From NCBI RefSeq assembly GCF_032922745.1, contig NZ_CP136693.1:3782001-3846000 (forward strand): DNA of 64,000 nucleotides, given 5' to 3'. The first letter of the stretch is position 1. Each line of letters opens with the position of its first letter. The DNA comes from Marinobacter salarius. Lineage in GTDB: Bacteria > Pseudomonadota > Gammaproteobacteria > Pseudomonadales > Oleiphilaceae. Position numbers and translations under genes: made by a program. Under the pieces are notes generated by a model. The model saw only the letters and a list, made by a program, of their open reading frames with translations. It made no database searches and was not told the origin of the DNA. Of this stretch, positions 55,531 through 64,000 are shown piece after piece.

Positions 55531-56208
55531 TCAATCGATATTTTCAAACAAATCGGCGGGATATTGCAGTTCCTGATCCTCGGCACGGCTGTACAAGCCC
55601 ACGGCATCAATCGCGTCCTGAACCGGGCGAAATGAGCGACGATGGTGGGCGGTTGCGCCCAATCTACCGAGCGCTTCGAGGTGTACCGGGGTGGGATAGC
55701 CCTTGTGGCTGGCAAAGCCGTACTCAGGGAATTCTTCATGGAGCACGACCATCTCCCTGTCCCGAGTTACTTTGGCGATAATGGACGCAGCACTGATGGC
55801 TTCCACCCGGCTGTCGCCCTTCACCACTGGCTCCGAGGCCCAGCGCCATCCGGGACAGCGGTTACCGTCCACCAGCACATATTCCGGAGCGACATGCAGG
55901 CCCGCCACGGCACGCTCCATAGCCACCATAGTTGCCTGGAATATGTTCAGCCTGTCGATCTCACCGGCTTCACAGCGCCCCAGGCTCCAGGAGGCTGCGT
56001 GCTCGATGATCTGTTCGTAAAGAACCTCACGGCGCTTGTCCGTCAGCTTCTTCGAATCCGCCAGGCCCGGTATTGGCCTTTCCGGATCCAAAATAACGGC
56101 AGCAGTGACGACAGCCCCCACCAGCGGCCCTCGTCCCACCTCATCCACACCGGCTAATAGCCGCCCCCTGTATTGGCACTCAAACGGCGGTAAAGGGCGC
56201 TTGCTCAT
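55531..56208 (-). CDS. rnhB: Ribonuclease HII
   Basis: 225 residues with the catalytic acidic motif GVDEVGRGPLVGAVVTAAV, conserved GDSRVEAISAASIIAKVTRD and SHKGYPTPVH. Removes ribonucleotides from DNA-RNA hybrids. Overlaps lpxB by 4 bp at its start; the order lpxB-rnhB is the common gammaproteobacterial one. Confidence 0.95.
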   Translation of the reverse strand: MSKRPLPPFECQYRGRLLAGVDEVGRGPLVGAVVTAAVILDPERPIPGLADSKKLTDKRREVLYEQIIEHAASWSLGRCEAGEIDRLNIFQATMVAMERAVAGLHVAPEYVLVDGNRCPGWRWASEPVVKGDSRVEAISAASIIAKVTRDREMVVLHEEFPEYGFASHKGYPTPVHLEALGRLGATAHHRRSFRPVQDAIDAVGLYSRAEDQELQYPADLFENID

Positions 56209-57392
56209 AGTGCCCCGCCTTCTTCTATTAATGCAGAAACGGCTGCAGCAGACTGCTCGTCGGCCCCCTGTCGCAGCTGTTCGTGCAATTGTGAAAAAGC
56301 GGCTGTCAGACGGGCGCGTTCGGATTCATTTTCAAGACGCTCAAGCACGGCTTCTCCGAGAGACTCGGGCGAAGCATTATCCTGCAATAGCTCCGGAACC
56401 AGTTGCTCCTTGGCCAGCAGGTTTGGCAAGGCCACATAAGGCACCTTGACCAGCCTTGAGACCAATGCATAGCTGACACGACTCAACCGGTAACCCACCA
56501 CCATGGGCTTCTTCAGCAACATGGCTTCCAGAGTGGCGGTTCCGGACGCCAGCAATACCACGTCGGACGATGCCATCACTTCTCGGGAACGGCCCCGCAC
56601 AATGGTCACCGCCAGTTTCACGTCCAGAGCTTCCACCAGTGCCCGAACCTGCTTTTCCCGCTCCCGGTTTACGCACGGAATCACCAGTTGCAGATCTGGA
56701 CGCCTGCCCTGGATCCAACGGGCGGCTTCCAGAAAAAGAGTTCCCAGGCGCTCCACTTCTCCGCCCCGGCTCCCCGGAAGAATGGCCAGCACCGGCGCAT
56801 CTTGCAGAAGCCCCAGGGACTGACGGGCACCGGCTGTGTCAGGCATCATTGGAATGCGGTCCGCCAAGGGGTGCCCTACAAAGGCCACGGGCACGCTGTG
56901 CTCTTCGTAGAAACGGGCCTCAAACGGGAACAGGGTAAGCATAAGGTTGACGGATTTGGCGATCGTGAAGATCCGCTTCTGCCGCCATGCCCAGACGGAC
57001 GGGCTGACATAATGGGCGGTCGGAATACCGGCATCACGACACCTGCGCTCAATGCCCAGGGTAAAGTCCGGGGAGTCGATACCAATGACGACGTCCGGCG
57101 GTGTCGCCAGCAGGTAGTTCATCAGCCGCGCGCGAATATCGAACAGCTCCCGTATTCGCCCGAGCACCTCGACGAGCCCCATCACCGATAGCCGTTCCAT
57201 AGGAACGAGAGAGTGGAAGCCTTCCGCGATCATTTCATCGCCACCAATACCGACAAACCGCGCGTTCGGATACCTGAGGCGCAGGGAACGGATCAGACCA
57301 GCGCCAAGGATATCCCCTGACGCCTCTCCGGCCACGATGGCAAAAGTCACTTTGCGGGTGCTGACAACAACAGAGCTTTCGTGATGGTCCAT
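56205..57392 (-). CDS. lpxB: Lipid-A-disaccharide synthase
   Basis: 395 residues from the ATG at 57392, with AGGAAG upstream. Conserved VAGEASGDILGAGLI near the start, GIDSPDFTLG and the GSRGGEVERL motif identify LpxB, which joins UDP-diacylglucosamine and lipid X at the inner membrane. A GTG at 57443 in the same frame would add 17 residues and overlap lpxA; it is less likely. Confidence 0.94.
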   Translation of the reverse strand: MDHHESSVVVSTRKVTFAIVAGEASGDILGAGLIRSLRLRYPNARFVGIGGDEMIAEGFHSLVPMERLSVMGLVEVLGRIRELFDIRARLMNYLLATPPDVVIGIDSPDFTLGIERRCRDAGIPTAHYVSPSVWAWRQKRIFTIAKSVNLMLTLFPFEARFYEEHSVPVAFVGHPLADRIPMMPDTAGARQSLGLLQDAPVLAILPGSRGGEVERLGTLFLEAARWIQGRRPDLQLVIPCVNREREKQVRALVEALDVKLAVTIVRGRSREVMASSDVVLLASGTATLEAMLLKKPMVVGYRLSRVSYALVSRLVKVPYVALPNLLAKEQLVPELLQDNASPESLGEAVLERLENESERARLTAAFSQLHEQLRQGADEQSAAAVSALIEEGGAL

Positions 57393-57414
57393 CACCGGGG
57401 CGTCCACTTCCTGG

Positions 57415-58206
57415 TTAGCGGATGATGCCGCGGTCAGCGCCACGAAGGGAATCGATCAGGGGTTTTACTTCAGAAATATCGGAATAGGCCTTTTCCAGCT
57501 CTTCAACGGCTTGCTCCGTGGTCAGCCCCTGGCGATAGATAACCTTGTAAGCCCGGCGGAGAGCCAGCAACACGTCCTTGCTGAAACCACGGCGGCGCAA
57601 ACCTTCTACATTCATACCAAACGGCTGCGCGGATTGCCCGCTTGCCATGATATACGCAGGGATGTCTTTCAGCACAATGCTGCCACCAGCGCTCATGCTG
57701 TGGGTTCCTATATGACAGAATTGATGAACCATGGTGCCACCGCCCAGGATGGCAAAATCGCCCACGGACACATGGCCTGCCAGCGTAGCGCAGTTGGCAA
57801 GGATCGTATTGTTACCAATGACACAGTCATGCGCCACATGAACGTAGGCCATCAGCAGGTTGCCATTGCCGATACGGGTTTCTCCGCGATCCTGAACCGT
57901 ACCTCGATGAACGGTGCAGTTCTCACGGATGATATTGTCATCACCGATGACCAGAGTGGTCGGCTCACCTGCGTATTTCTTGTCCTGGCACTCCTCACCA
58001 ACGCTGGAAAACTGGAATATGCGGTTGTTACGGCCAACTTTCGTGGGGCCTTTGATCACAACGTGAGACATAATCTCGGTGCCTTCACCGATCTCCACGT
58101 CCGGGCCAATGTAACTCCATGGGCCAACCGTAACGTCGTCTGCAAGCTTGGCAGAAGAGTCCACAATCGCCTGAGGATGGACTCCCGACCATTCTTTTGT
58201 CGCCAT
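57415..58206 (-). CDS. lpxA: UDP-N-acetylglucosamine acyltransferase
   Basis: 263 residues with the hexapeptide beta-helix. VHPQAIVDSSAKLADDVTVGP starts the repeats and the catalytic His lies in YVHVAHDCVIGN. First step of lipid A synthesis. The ATG at 58206 overlaps the fabZ stop (TGATG). Confidence 0.95.
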   Translation of the reverse strand: MATKEWSGVHPQAIVDSSAKLADDVTVGPWSYIGPDVEIGEGTEIMSHVVIKGPTKVGRNNRIFQFSSVGEECQDKKYAGEPTTLVIGDDNIIRENCTVHRGTVQDRGETRIGNGNLLMAYVHVAHDCVIGNNTILANCATLAGHVSVGDFAILGGGTMVHQFCHIGTHSMSAGGSIVLKDIPAYIMASGQSAQPFGMNVEGLRRRGFSKDVLLALRRAYKVIYRQGLTTEQAVEELEKAYSDISEVKPLIDSLRGADRGIIR

Positions 58207-58643
58207 CAAACTTCTCTCTCAGCGGTCAATATTTCTGCCACACAGACGACTTCATCATCAACCAGTGCGCGGCACTCGAATTTATAGATTCCACGCTTTC
58301 CGGAAATAACCTGTGACTCCATGTACAGTCTGTCCCCCGGCACCACGGGGCGCTTGAAACGCGCTTTGCTGGAACCAGCAAGGTATTGTACCACGCCGTC
58401 TGAGGGTTTCCGGCCAACCGTCACAAAGCCGAGAATACCTGATAGCTGCGCCATAGCCTCAATAATCAGAACGCCTGGCATGATCGGATTGTTGGGGAAA
58501 TGCCCCGTGAAGAACGGCTCATTAAGGGAAATGTTCTTATACCCCTTGATGAATTGTCCCTTTTCTACCTCGGTTACCCGATCAACCAGCAAAAACGGGT
58601 AGCGATGGGGTAGGTATTCCATGATTTCATCAATGTACATCAT
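58206..58643 (-). CDS. fabZ: (3R)-hydroxyacyl-ACP dehydratase
   Basis: 145 residues with the hot-dog fold; PHRYPFLLVDRV near the start and the catalytic GHFPNNPIMPGVLIIEAMAQ. Makes the enoyl-ACP of fatty acid synthesis and competes with LpxA for hydroxyacyl-ACP. Sits between lpxD and lpxA as usual. Confidence 0.95.
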   Translation of the reverse strand: MMYIDEIMEYLPHRYPFLLVDRVTEVEKGQFIKGYKNISLNEPFFTGHFPNNPIMPGVLIIEAMAQLSGILGFVTVGRKPSDGVVQYLAGSSKARFKRPVVPGDRLYMESQVISGKRGIYKFECRALVDDEVVCVAEILTAEREV

Positions 58644-58654
58644 CAGTATCGGCC

Positions 58655-59680
58655 TCAGCCTTCCATTTTCTTTTCCAGTTCTTTAAGCCGACGCGCCAAG
58701 GCATCAAGCTGACGAAAACGCACGGCATTTTTACGCCATTGCCGATTGCTATCGGCGCTGGTTCCCGACGAATACACGCCCGGCTCCCGAATGTCACCCG
58801 TCACCAGAGTCATGCCGGTCAAGTGTACCTGATCCGCAATATTCAGATGCCCCGCCACGCCTGACGCACCCCCAAAGACACAGTGGCTTCCGATACGGGT
58901 GCTGCCGGCAATACCAACCATTGCTGCCATGGCGCTGTGGTCGCCGATACTGACGTTGTGCGCAATCTGAATCAGGTTATCAAGTTTCACCCCATCACCA
59001 ATGACCGTGTCGTCGAGCGCTCCCCGATCAATAGTGGTGTTTGCACCCACTTCAACATCATCCCCCAGAATGACCCGGCCAAGCTGGGCTATGCGATGCC
59101 AAGCGCCCTTTTCATTGGCAAACCCGAAACCGTCGGAACCAATGACCGCACCACTGAGGATATGGCAACGCTTACCCACAACGATATCGTGGGCGAGGGT
59201 TACCCGTGGACGCAGTATAGACTGTTCGCTAATCTGGCACCGGGCGCCGATAACACAGCCAGCGCCCACGACGACGTTTTCGCCTACGAAGGCCCCGGCT
59301 TCAACAACAGCCTGCGGCCCTATGCAAGCCGTATCAGACACGAATGCAGAGGACGCCACGACAGCCGACGGGTGAATACCTGGCGTCGCAACCGGCGCAG
59401 GATCAAACCAATGGCTCAGGCGAGCATAGCCGAGGTAGGGGTTATCCAGTAATAAGGCATTGGTAGGACACTGGTCCGCAATCGACGGCGAGATTATAAC
59501 CGCTGAAGCGCTGGTCTCCGCCAAGTAGCGTCCGTACGACGGATTGGCCAGGAAGGCTATCTGGCCCGGAGAGGCCGCCTGAAGCGTCGCAAGCCCGTTG
59601 ATTTCCGTATCGGGATTGCCCTTGAGCTCCGCGCCAAGCTCAGAAGCAATGTCGCCCAGCCGGTACGAACGCTTTGTCAT
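58655..59680 (-). CDS. lpxD: UDP-3-O-acylglucosamine N-acyltransferase
   Basis: 341 residues from the ATG at 59680 (GGAG upstream). N-terminal uridine-binding domain and a left-handed beta-helix (GVHPSA, GIHPSAVVASSAFV, IAHNVSIGDHSAM). Third step of lipid A synthesis. The C-terminal helix (LDALARRLKELEKKMEG) closes the trimer. Confidence 0.94.
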   Translation of the reverse strand: MTKRSYRLGDIASELGAELKGNPDTEINGLATLQAASPGQIAFLANPSYGRYLAETSASAVIISPSIADQCPTNALLLDNPYLGYARLSHWFDPAPVATPGIHPSAVVASSAFVSDTACIGPQAVVEAGAFVGENVVVGAGCVIGARCQISEQSILRPRVTLAHDIVVGKRCHILSGAVIGSDGFGFANEKGAWHRIAQLGRVILGDDVEVGANTTIDRGALDDTVIGDGVKLDNLIQIAHNVSIGDHSAMAAMVGIAGSTRIGSHCVFGGASGVAGHLNIADQVHLTGMTLVTGDIREPGVYSSGTSADSNRQWRKNAVRFRQLDALARRLKELEKKMEG

Positions 59681-59730
59681 TGTCAGCTCCACAAGGTTTA
59701 TCCGGGCTGGCCATTATCCGGCCCGCGGTA

Positions 59731-60228
59731 TCAGCGGTCCAGTTTCTCTAGCAACTCTTCTGTCAGATTCATTTCCGGCTTGACATACACTACCGCCTCA
59801 CTGGGCAGGATCATGTCGAGGTTGTTCTCTTCCAGAAGCTCCTTAACCGCCGCGTCTACCTCTGGACGGGCTTCTTCGAGGAACTGTTGCTTGCGATTGG
59901 CCACCGTGGAGTCCAGGCGCTGCTTAAGGAAATTGAATTCCTTTACCTTCTCCTGAAACTCAGCCGCCATCTGTTGGCGCTCGGCGTCATTCATCATGGC
60001 ACCATCTTTCTCAAGACGCTCCTTGAGCTTGCGGGCGGCATCCTGGGCTTCACGCACCTTGGCTTCCTCGCCCGCAAAATCCTTCTGCAGTGTCTCGCTG
60101 AACGCCCGCGCATCGCTGGACGAGAACAAGGCCTGACGAAGATCAACCACGCCTATCCTGGTTTCGGCTGCAGCAGGTAATGCGACCAGTAGCGCTGCCA
60201 GGACCGCTGCAACGGAAAATCGGAACAT
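59731..60228 (-). CDS. skp: Periplasmic chaperone Skp/OmpH
   Basis: 165 residues from the ATG at 60228 with AGGAGAAATAAC upstream. Signal peptide (1-21), short beta core (RIGVVDLRQAL) and long coiled-coil tentacles rich in charged residues (EEAKVREAQDAARKLKERLEK). Escorts outer-membrane proteins to BamA. Confidence 0.92.
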   Translation of the reverse strand: MFRFSVAAVLAALLVALPAAAETRIGVVDLRQALFSSSDARAFSETLQKDFAGEEAKVREAQDAARKLKERLEKDGAMMNDAERQQMAAEFQEKVKEFNFLKQRLDSTVANRKQQFLEEARPEVDAAVKELLEENNLDMILPSEAVVYVKPEMNLTEELLEKLDR

Positions 60229-60278
60229 GTTATTTCTCCTGTTTATCATTGTCTTTCGCTCTCCCCTAACCCTGATGA

Positions 60279-62597
60279 TCAGAATGTCTGGCCAAGGGAG
60301 AACTGGAACACCTGGGTGTCATCACCGCTCTTGTCGTTCAAGGGTTTGGCAAGACTGAACGCCAACGGCCCAACCGCCGTGATCCACTGGAATCCTACAC
60401 CGGCAGACAGGCGAATTTCATCCAGGGCCGGGTCAAAATTCCGGTCGGCGTCAAATACCTGCCCCGCATCCACGAAAAACGCGGTTCTCATGGAACGGGT
60501 ATCCCCGGCAAACGGCGTGGGGAAAATCAGTTCCAGGCTGCCCTCGGTCAGCAAACTGCCACCAAAGGGATCCGGATCGGAGAAGTCATTCGGCGCGTTT
60601 GTGGCAAGCGGGCCGAGAGAGTTTGCCTCATAACCGCGCACCGAACCATAGCCACCGGCATAGAAGTGCTCGTAGAACGGCATCACGCTTCGACCGTTGT
60701 AGCCGTCGCCATAGCCAATCTCGGAACGCGCCCTGAATACCCATGTCTGGTTATCGTTCAACGGTTGATAGAACTCGGTTTTTTGATTCAGTTTATAGAA
60801 CGTTAGATCACTGCCGGGCACAGCCACGTCGGCGGACAAGGATACGCTATAACCGTCGCTGGGCAAGACGCCACGGTTGAGGGTACTGCGACGCCAGGAG
60901 CCAAACAGGAAGTAATTGTTGAAATCATTGCCCTCTTCATCAATGAAGGTTCTGACTTCATCTGAGGTGAACGCGCCTTCCTTCACTTTGGACAGGGTAT
61001 ACCCAAGCCCGAAATTGAGACGGGTAATGTTGTCCGTGGGATAGCCGAAGGTAAGCCGGCCACCGTACTCATCCAGCAGATAGGATGAAATATCCTGCTC
61101 TTCAAAATCAGTTTCACGGGCAAACACACTGAAACCACGACTAACGCCGTCTACGGTGTAGTAAGGATCCTGGTAGGAGAAATTGGCGCTTTTGATGGAG
61201 TCGCTGACATTCACACCAAAGGACACACGTTTGCCACTGCCAAAGAAGTTGTTCTCGGACACGTTGGCACCAAGGATTACCCCGGAGGCCTGTGAGAAGC
61301 CGACAGATGCCGACAGGCTACCTGTTGCCTGTTCCGCTACCGAATAGTTTACGTCCACCAGATCATCGGTACCGGGCACAGGAACCGTCTCCACATCGAC
61401 GGTTTCGAAGAAGCCAAGTCGCTCCAGCTTTGTTTTCGAGAATTCGATCCGGTCGGTGGAGGCGACGCCACCTTCCATCTGGGTCATTTCCTGGCGCAAC
61501 ACATCGTCCCGGGTGGAGACGTTGCCATCAAAATTGATGCGCCGGACATACGCCCGCTTACCAGGCTCCACGAAGAAGGTTACTGACGCTGTATTGTCAT
61601 CGGCAGGTTCCGGCACCGCATTCACGTTTGCAAACGCATAACCTTCGCGGCCAAGACGACGGGAAAGCGCTTCCGAAATCGCCGTCATCCGGGAACGAGA
61701 GAACACGTCGCCCTCTTCAATGGGAATGAGCTCCCGCAGCTCTTCCTCAGGTACGATCAGCTCGCCGCGCAGGTTGACGTCTGACACCGTGTATTGAGGC
61801 CCCTCGTTCAACGAGATGGCAATAAAAACCTGTTTCTTGTCGGGAGAAATCGAGACCTGGCTGGACTCAACCGTAAAGTCGATGTAGCCGCGGTCAAGGT
61901 AGAAGGACCGCAGTGACTCCAGGTCGCCGCTCAGGCGCTCCCGGGCATATTTGTCGGCGCTGGTGATGGAATTCCACCAGCTGGTGGTCTGGAGCTCAAA
62001 CAGATCCAGCAGCGTCTCGTCGTCAAACGCGTCATTACCCACAATATTGAGGTGCTGGATAGCTGCAACCGTGCCTTCGTTAATGTCCAATTTGATGGCA
62101 ACGCGATTGCGGGGAAGATCCTCTGCGGTGGCTTTCACCCGCGCGTTGTAACGACCCTGGCTGATGTAGGACCGGAGAATCTCAAGCTCCAGCCGCTCCA
62201 GGGTTGCCCGGCGAAATACCTGCCCTTCCTGGAGCCCGGCTCCGGATAGCGCATCCATTAGCATGGGGGTTTCGATGTTCTTGTTGCCCTCAATCTCTAT
62301 GGACGTGATCGAAGGCCGTTCCTGGACCGTAAGGATCAGCACACCACCATCACGGCTGGCCTTGATATCGGTAAACAGGCCGGTACGGAACAGATCTTTG
62401 ATGGCGTCGGACAACTCCACCTCATCGACCGGTTCCCCGATCGAAACGGGAAATGCGGAAAATACCGTCCCTGCGGATACCCGCTGAAGGCCTTCTACCT
62501 CGATATCGGATACGGTGAATTCATCAGCCAGTGCCGGTTTTATGATTGAGGTGGCGACTACCAAGCCTACAGCTATACCCAGAAGAGAACGTCTCAT
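60279..62597 (-). CDS. bamA: Outer membrane protein assembly factor BamA
   Basis: 772 residues: signal peptide (1-24, ending ALA), five POTRA domains (about 25-420), 16-strand barrel ending in Phe (FQFSLGQTF) with the RGY loop motif (SVRGYEAN). Inserts beta-barrel proteins. The order rseP-bamA-skp is standard. Confidence 0.95.
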   Translation of the reverse strand: MRRSLLGIAVGLVVATSIIKPALADEFTVSDIEVEGLQRVSAGTVFSAFPVSIGEPVDEVELSDAIKDLFRTGLFTDIKASRDGGVLILTVQERPSITSIEIEGNKNIETPMLMDALSGAGLQEGQVFRRATLERLELEILRSYISQGRYNARVKATAEDLPRNRVAIKLDINEGTVAAIQHLNIVGNDAFDDETLLDLFELQTTSWWNSITSADKYARERLSGDLESLRSFYLDRGYIDFTVESSQVSISPDKKQVFIAISLNEGPQYTVSDVNLRGELIVPEEELRELIPIEEGDVFSRSRMTAISEALSRRLGREGYAFANVNAVPEPADDNTASVTFFVEPGKRAYVRRINFDGNVSTRDDVLRQEMTQMEGGVASTDRIEFSKTKLERLGFFETVDVETVPVPGTDDLVDVNYSVAEQATGSLSASVGFSQASGVILGANVSENNFFGSGKRVSFGVNVSDSIKSANFSYQDPYYTVDGVSRGFSVFARETDFEEQDISSYLLDEYGGRLTFGYPTDNITRLNFGLGYTLSKVKEGAFTSDEVRTFIDEEGNDFNNYFLFGSWRRSTLNRGVLPSDGYSVSLSADVAVPGSDLTFYKLNQKTEFYQPLNDNQTWVFRARSEIGYGDGYNGRSVMPFYEHFYAGGYGSVRGYEANSLGPLATNAPNDFSDPDPFGGSLLTEGSLELIFPTPFAGDTRSMRTAFFVDAGQVFDADRNFDPALDEIRLSAGVGFQWITAVGPLAFSLAKPLNDKSGDDTQVFQFSLGQTF

Positions 62598-62640
62598 TCA
62601 ATAATTTCGCCTGTTGATGCGCGTAAGGAGTTCGCAATTC

Positions 62641-63990
62641 TCACAACCGCATCAGGTCGTTGTAAAGTGCGAACACCATTAATGTAAGGATCATTGCCAT
62701 TCCAATACGCAGTCCGAATGCCTGGGCCTGCTCTGAAAGAGGCTTCCGACGGATGGCTTCAATGGTGTAATAAACAATATGCCCACCATCAAGAACCGGT
62801 ATTGGTAGCAGGTTCAGCACCCCAAGACTGACACTGAGGTAGGCAAGAAAACGAATAAAGTCTTCGAAACCGGAACTTACACTGGCTTCCGCTATCCTGG
62901 CAATGGTAATCGGGCCACTAAGGTTAGTGGGAGAAAGCAATCCGGTCACCATTTTTTTGATCGCGACCAGGGTTAATCGAGTGTCACCCCAGGTTTCGGA
63001 GAGCGCATTGGGAATCGCTGCCAGGGGACCATAACTGACATCCCTGAGTACGTGATCAGGCCAGGTCACCTCGCTGACACCTGCACCCACGAAACCGGTA
63101 ACACTGCCATCGTCTGCTGTTTTTTCCGCGGGCGTCACACGGATTTTTTCCATGCGACCACCGCGTTCGACTGTCAGCTCCAGGGGCGTTTCGGGCGCCT
63201 CGCGTATGAACGACACCAGCTCGAACCAGTCCGCTACTGGCTTGCCGTCCACCTCAACCACTCGGTCGCCGGACTTCAACCCGCCGGCCTCAGCCCGGCC
63301 ACCTGGTGATATCTCCCCCAGTATTGCCGGTACATCGGGCCGCCAGGGCGTTACACCAAACTCACCCAATGGGTTTGGTGTATCCTCACTTAACCTCCAG
63401 CCATCCAGAGGCCCCCGCAGCGTCCCACGACTCCCGTTCTGCGAGACATCGATGGTTACCTCACCAAACTCACCCGTGCGCTCAAGTAGGCGCATGTTTA
63501 CGTCGCGCCAGGACGTCACACGACGGCCGTCGACCTGGTGAATTTCCATGCCACTGGTGAGCCCAACCCGTTGTGCAACACTGTCCTGACTGACCTCCCC
63601 GACAATCGGAGCAACCGTGGTGAAGCCAACCACGCTGAGCAGCCAGTACGCAGCAATGGCAAACAGGAAATTCGCTACGGGCCCTGCGGCAGCAATGGCA
63701 ATACGCTTTGAGGGGGGCTTGGCAGTGAACGCCTGGCTCTTGAGCTCTTCGGGCACAGGCCCTTCCCGCTCATCCAGCATTTTCACGTAGCCGCCTAGAG
63801 GGATAGCCGCAACCGCAAACTCGGTCCCATGTCGGTCGTACCATGAAAACAGCGGCTTCCCGAAACCGACAGAAAACCGCAAAACCTTGACACCGCAGCG
63901 GCGAGCCACCCAAAAGTGACCAGCTTCGTGGAGCGTCACCAGAATGCCCAGCGTCAGTATCAACGCCAATACGGTTTCAACGATCTGCAT
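62641..63990 (-). CDS. rseP: Site-2 protease RseP
   Basis: 449 residues with zinc protease motif HEAGH near residue 22, two PDZ domains in the middle and the second active-site motif PVLDGGHI. Cleaves RseA to activate the envelope stress sigma factor. The gene ends 43 bp before bamA. The start ATG at 63990 lies just inside the window, and no ribosome site can be checked beyond it. Confidence 0.94.
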   Translation of the reverse strand: MQIVETVLALILTLGILVTLHEAGHFWVARRCGVKVLRFSVGFGKPLFSWYDRHGTEFAVAAIPLGGYVKMLDEREGPVPEELKSQAFTAKPPSKRIAIAAAGPVANFLFAIAAYWLLSVVGFTTVAPIVGEVSQDSVAQRVGLTSGMEIHQVDGRRVTSWRDVNMRLLERTGEFGEVTIDVSQNGSRGTLRGPLDGWRLSEDTPNPLGEFGVTPWRPDVPAILGEISPGGRAEAGGLKSGDRVVEVDGKPVADWFELVSFIREAPETPLELTVERGGRMEKIRVTPAEKTADDGSVTGFVGAGVSEVTWPDHVLRDVSYGPLAAIPNALSETWGDTRLTLVAIKKMVTGLLSPTNLSGPITIARIAEASVSSGFEDFIRFLAYLSVSLGVLNLLPIPVLDGGHIVYYTIEAIRRKPLSEQAQAFGLRIGMAMILTLMVFALYNDLMRL

Positions 63991-64000
63991 AATGCTCTCT

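Overview
The window looks like a gammaproteobacterial chromosome, most likely Marinobacter or a close relative. This is inferred from the roughly 55-58% GC feel, the lipid A/outer-membrane block rseP-bamA-skp-lpxD-fabZ-lpxA-lpxB-rnhB at the right end, and many metal-tolerance genes of marine Gammaproteobacteria; no 16S or other decisive marker is present. Positions 1 to about 45.4 kb are an accessory metal/thiol/sulfur island. From about 45.6 kb onward the content is ordinary core chromosome (YciO-like, bolA-like, topB, a two-component cluster, an initiator tRNA, envelope biogenesis). I see no integrase, transposase, IS end, rRNA or CRISPR array.

Layout. 0-0.75 kb: start of a metal efflux protein divergent from a CadR-type MerR regulator. 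0.8-5.2 kb: a leftward periplasmic thiol-redox operon (DsbG/DsbC-like with an A7 frameshift, split DsbD, SCO, TlpA), resembling a copper-linked Scs system. 5.4-9.3 kb: leftward cueR-copA with small membrane proteins. 9.5-14.7 kb: copper-oxidase and secreted metal-binding genes (multicopper oxidase, Met-rich protein, DUF411, beta-propeller, cytochrome c). 14.7-18.4 kb: sulfur module (SulP, persulfide-dioxygenase-like hydrolase, two YeeE halves). 18.5-27.3 kb: a complex I-like operon of nuoA, a NuoB/NuoD-like fusion carrying two heavy-metal-binding domains and long His runs, then nuoH-J-K-L-M-N. 27.4-29.3 kb: a secreted hypothetical protein and an APC permease. 29.4-34.7 kb: copAB, a cupredoxin and divergent copRS. 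35-38.5 kb: a CDF pump behind a MerR-type promoter, then three genes that appear to have lost internal segments around an intact CtaG. 38.6-45.4 kb: nickel/cobalt-type region with an NreB-like MFS pump, dmeF/dmeR, and two inverted copies of a module (small exported peptide, HupE, membrane-anchor protein).

The island combines cytoplasmic metal export (CopA, two or three CDF pumps, MFS), periplasmic copper oxidation and sequestration, thiol repair under metal stress, and sulfide handling. The most unusual element is the truncated complex I-like pump: the residues expected to bind cluster N2 in NuoB are mostly missing, no NADH-oxidising module is encoded, and the peripheral arm is replaced by one polypeptide with metal-binding inserts. 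Its proton-channel subunits look largely intact, so a metal-linked ion pump or antiporter is a reasonable hypothesis but is not shown by sequence alone. The second candidate for an undescribed system is the duplicated peptide-HupE-anchor module. Four MerR-type promoters with 19-bp spacers and CopR-like direct repeats give a readable regulatory layer.
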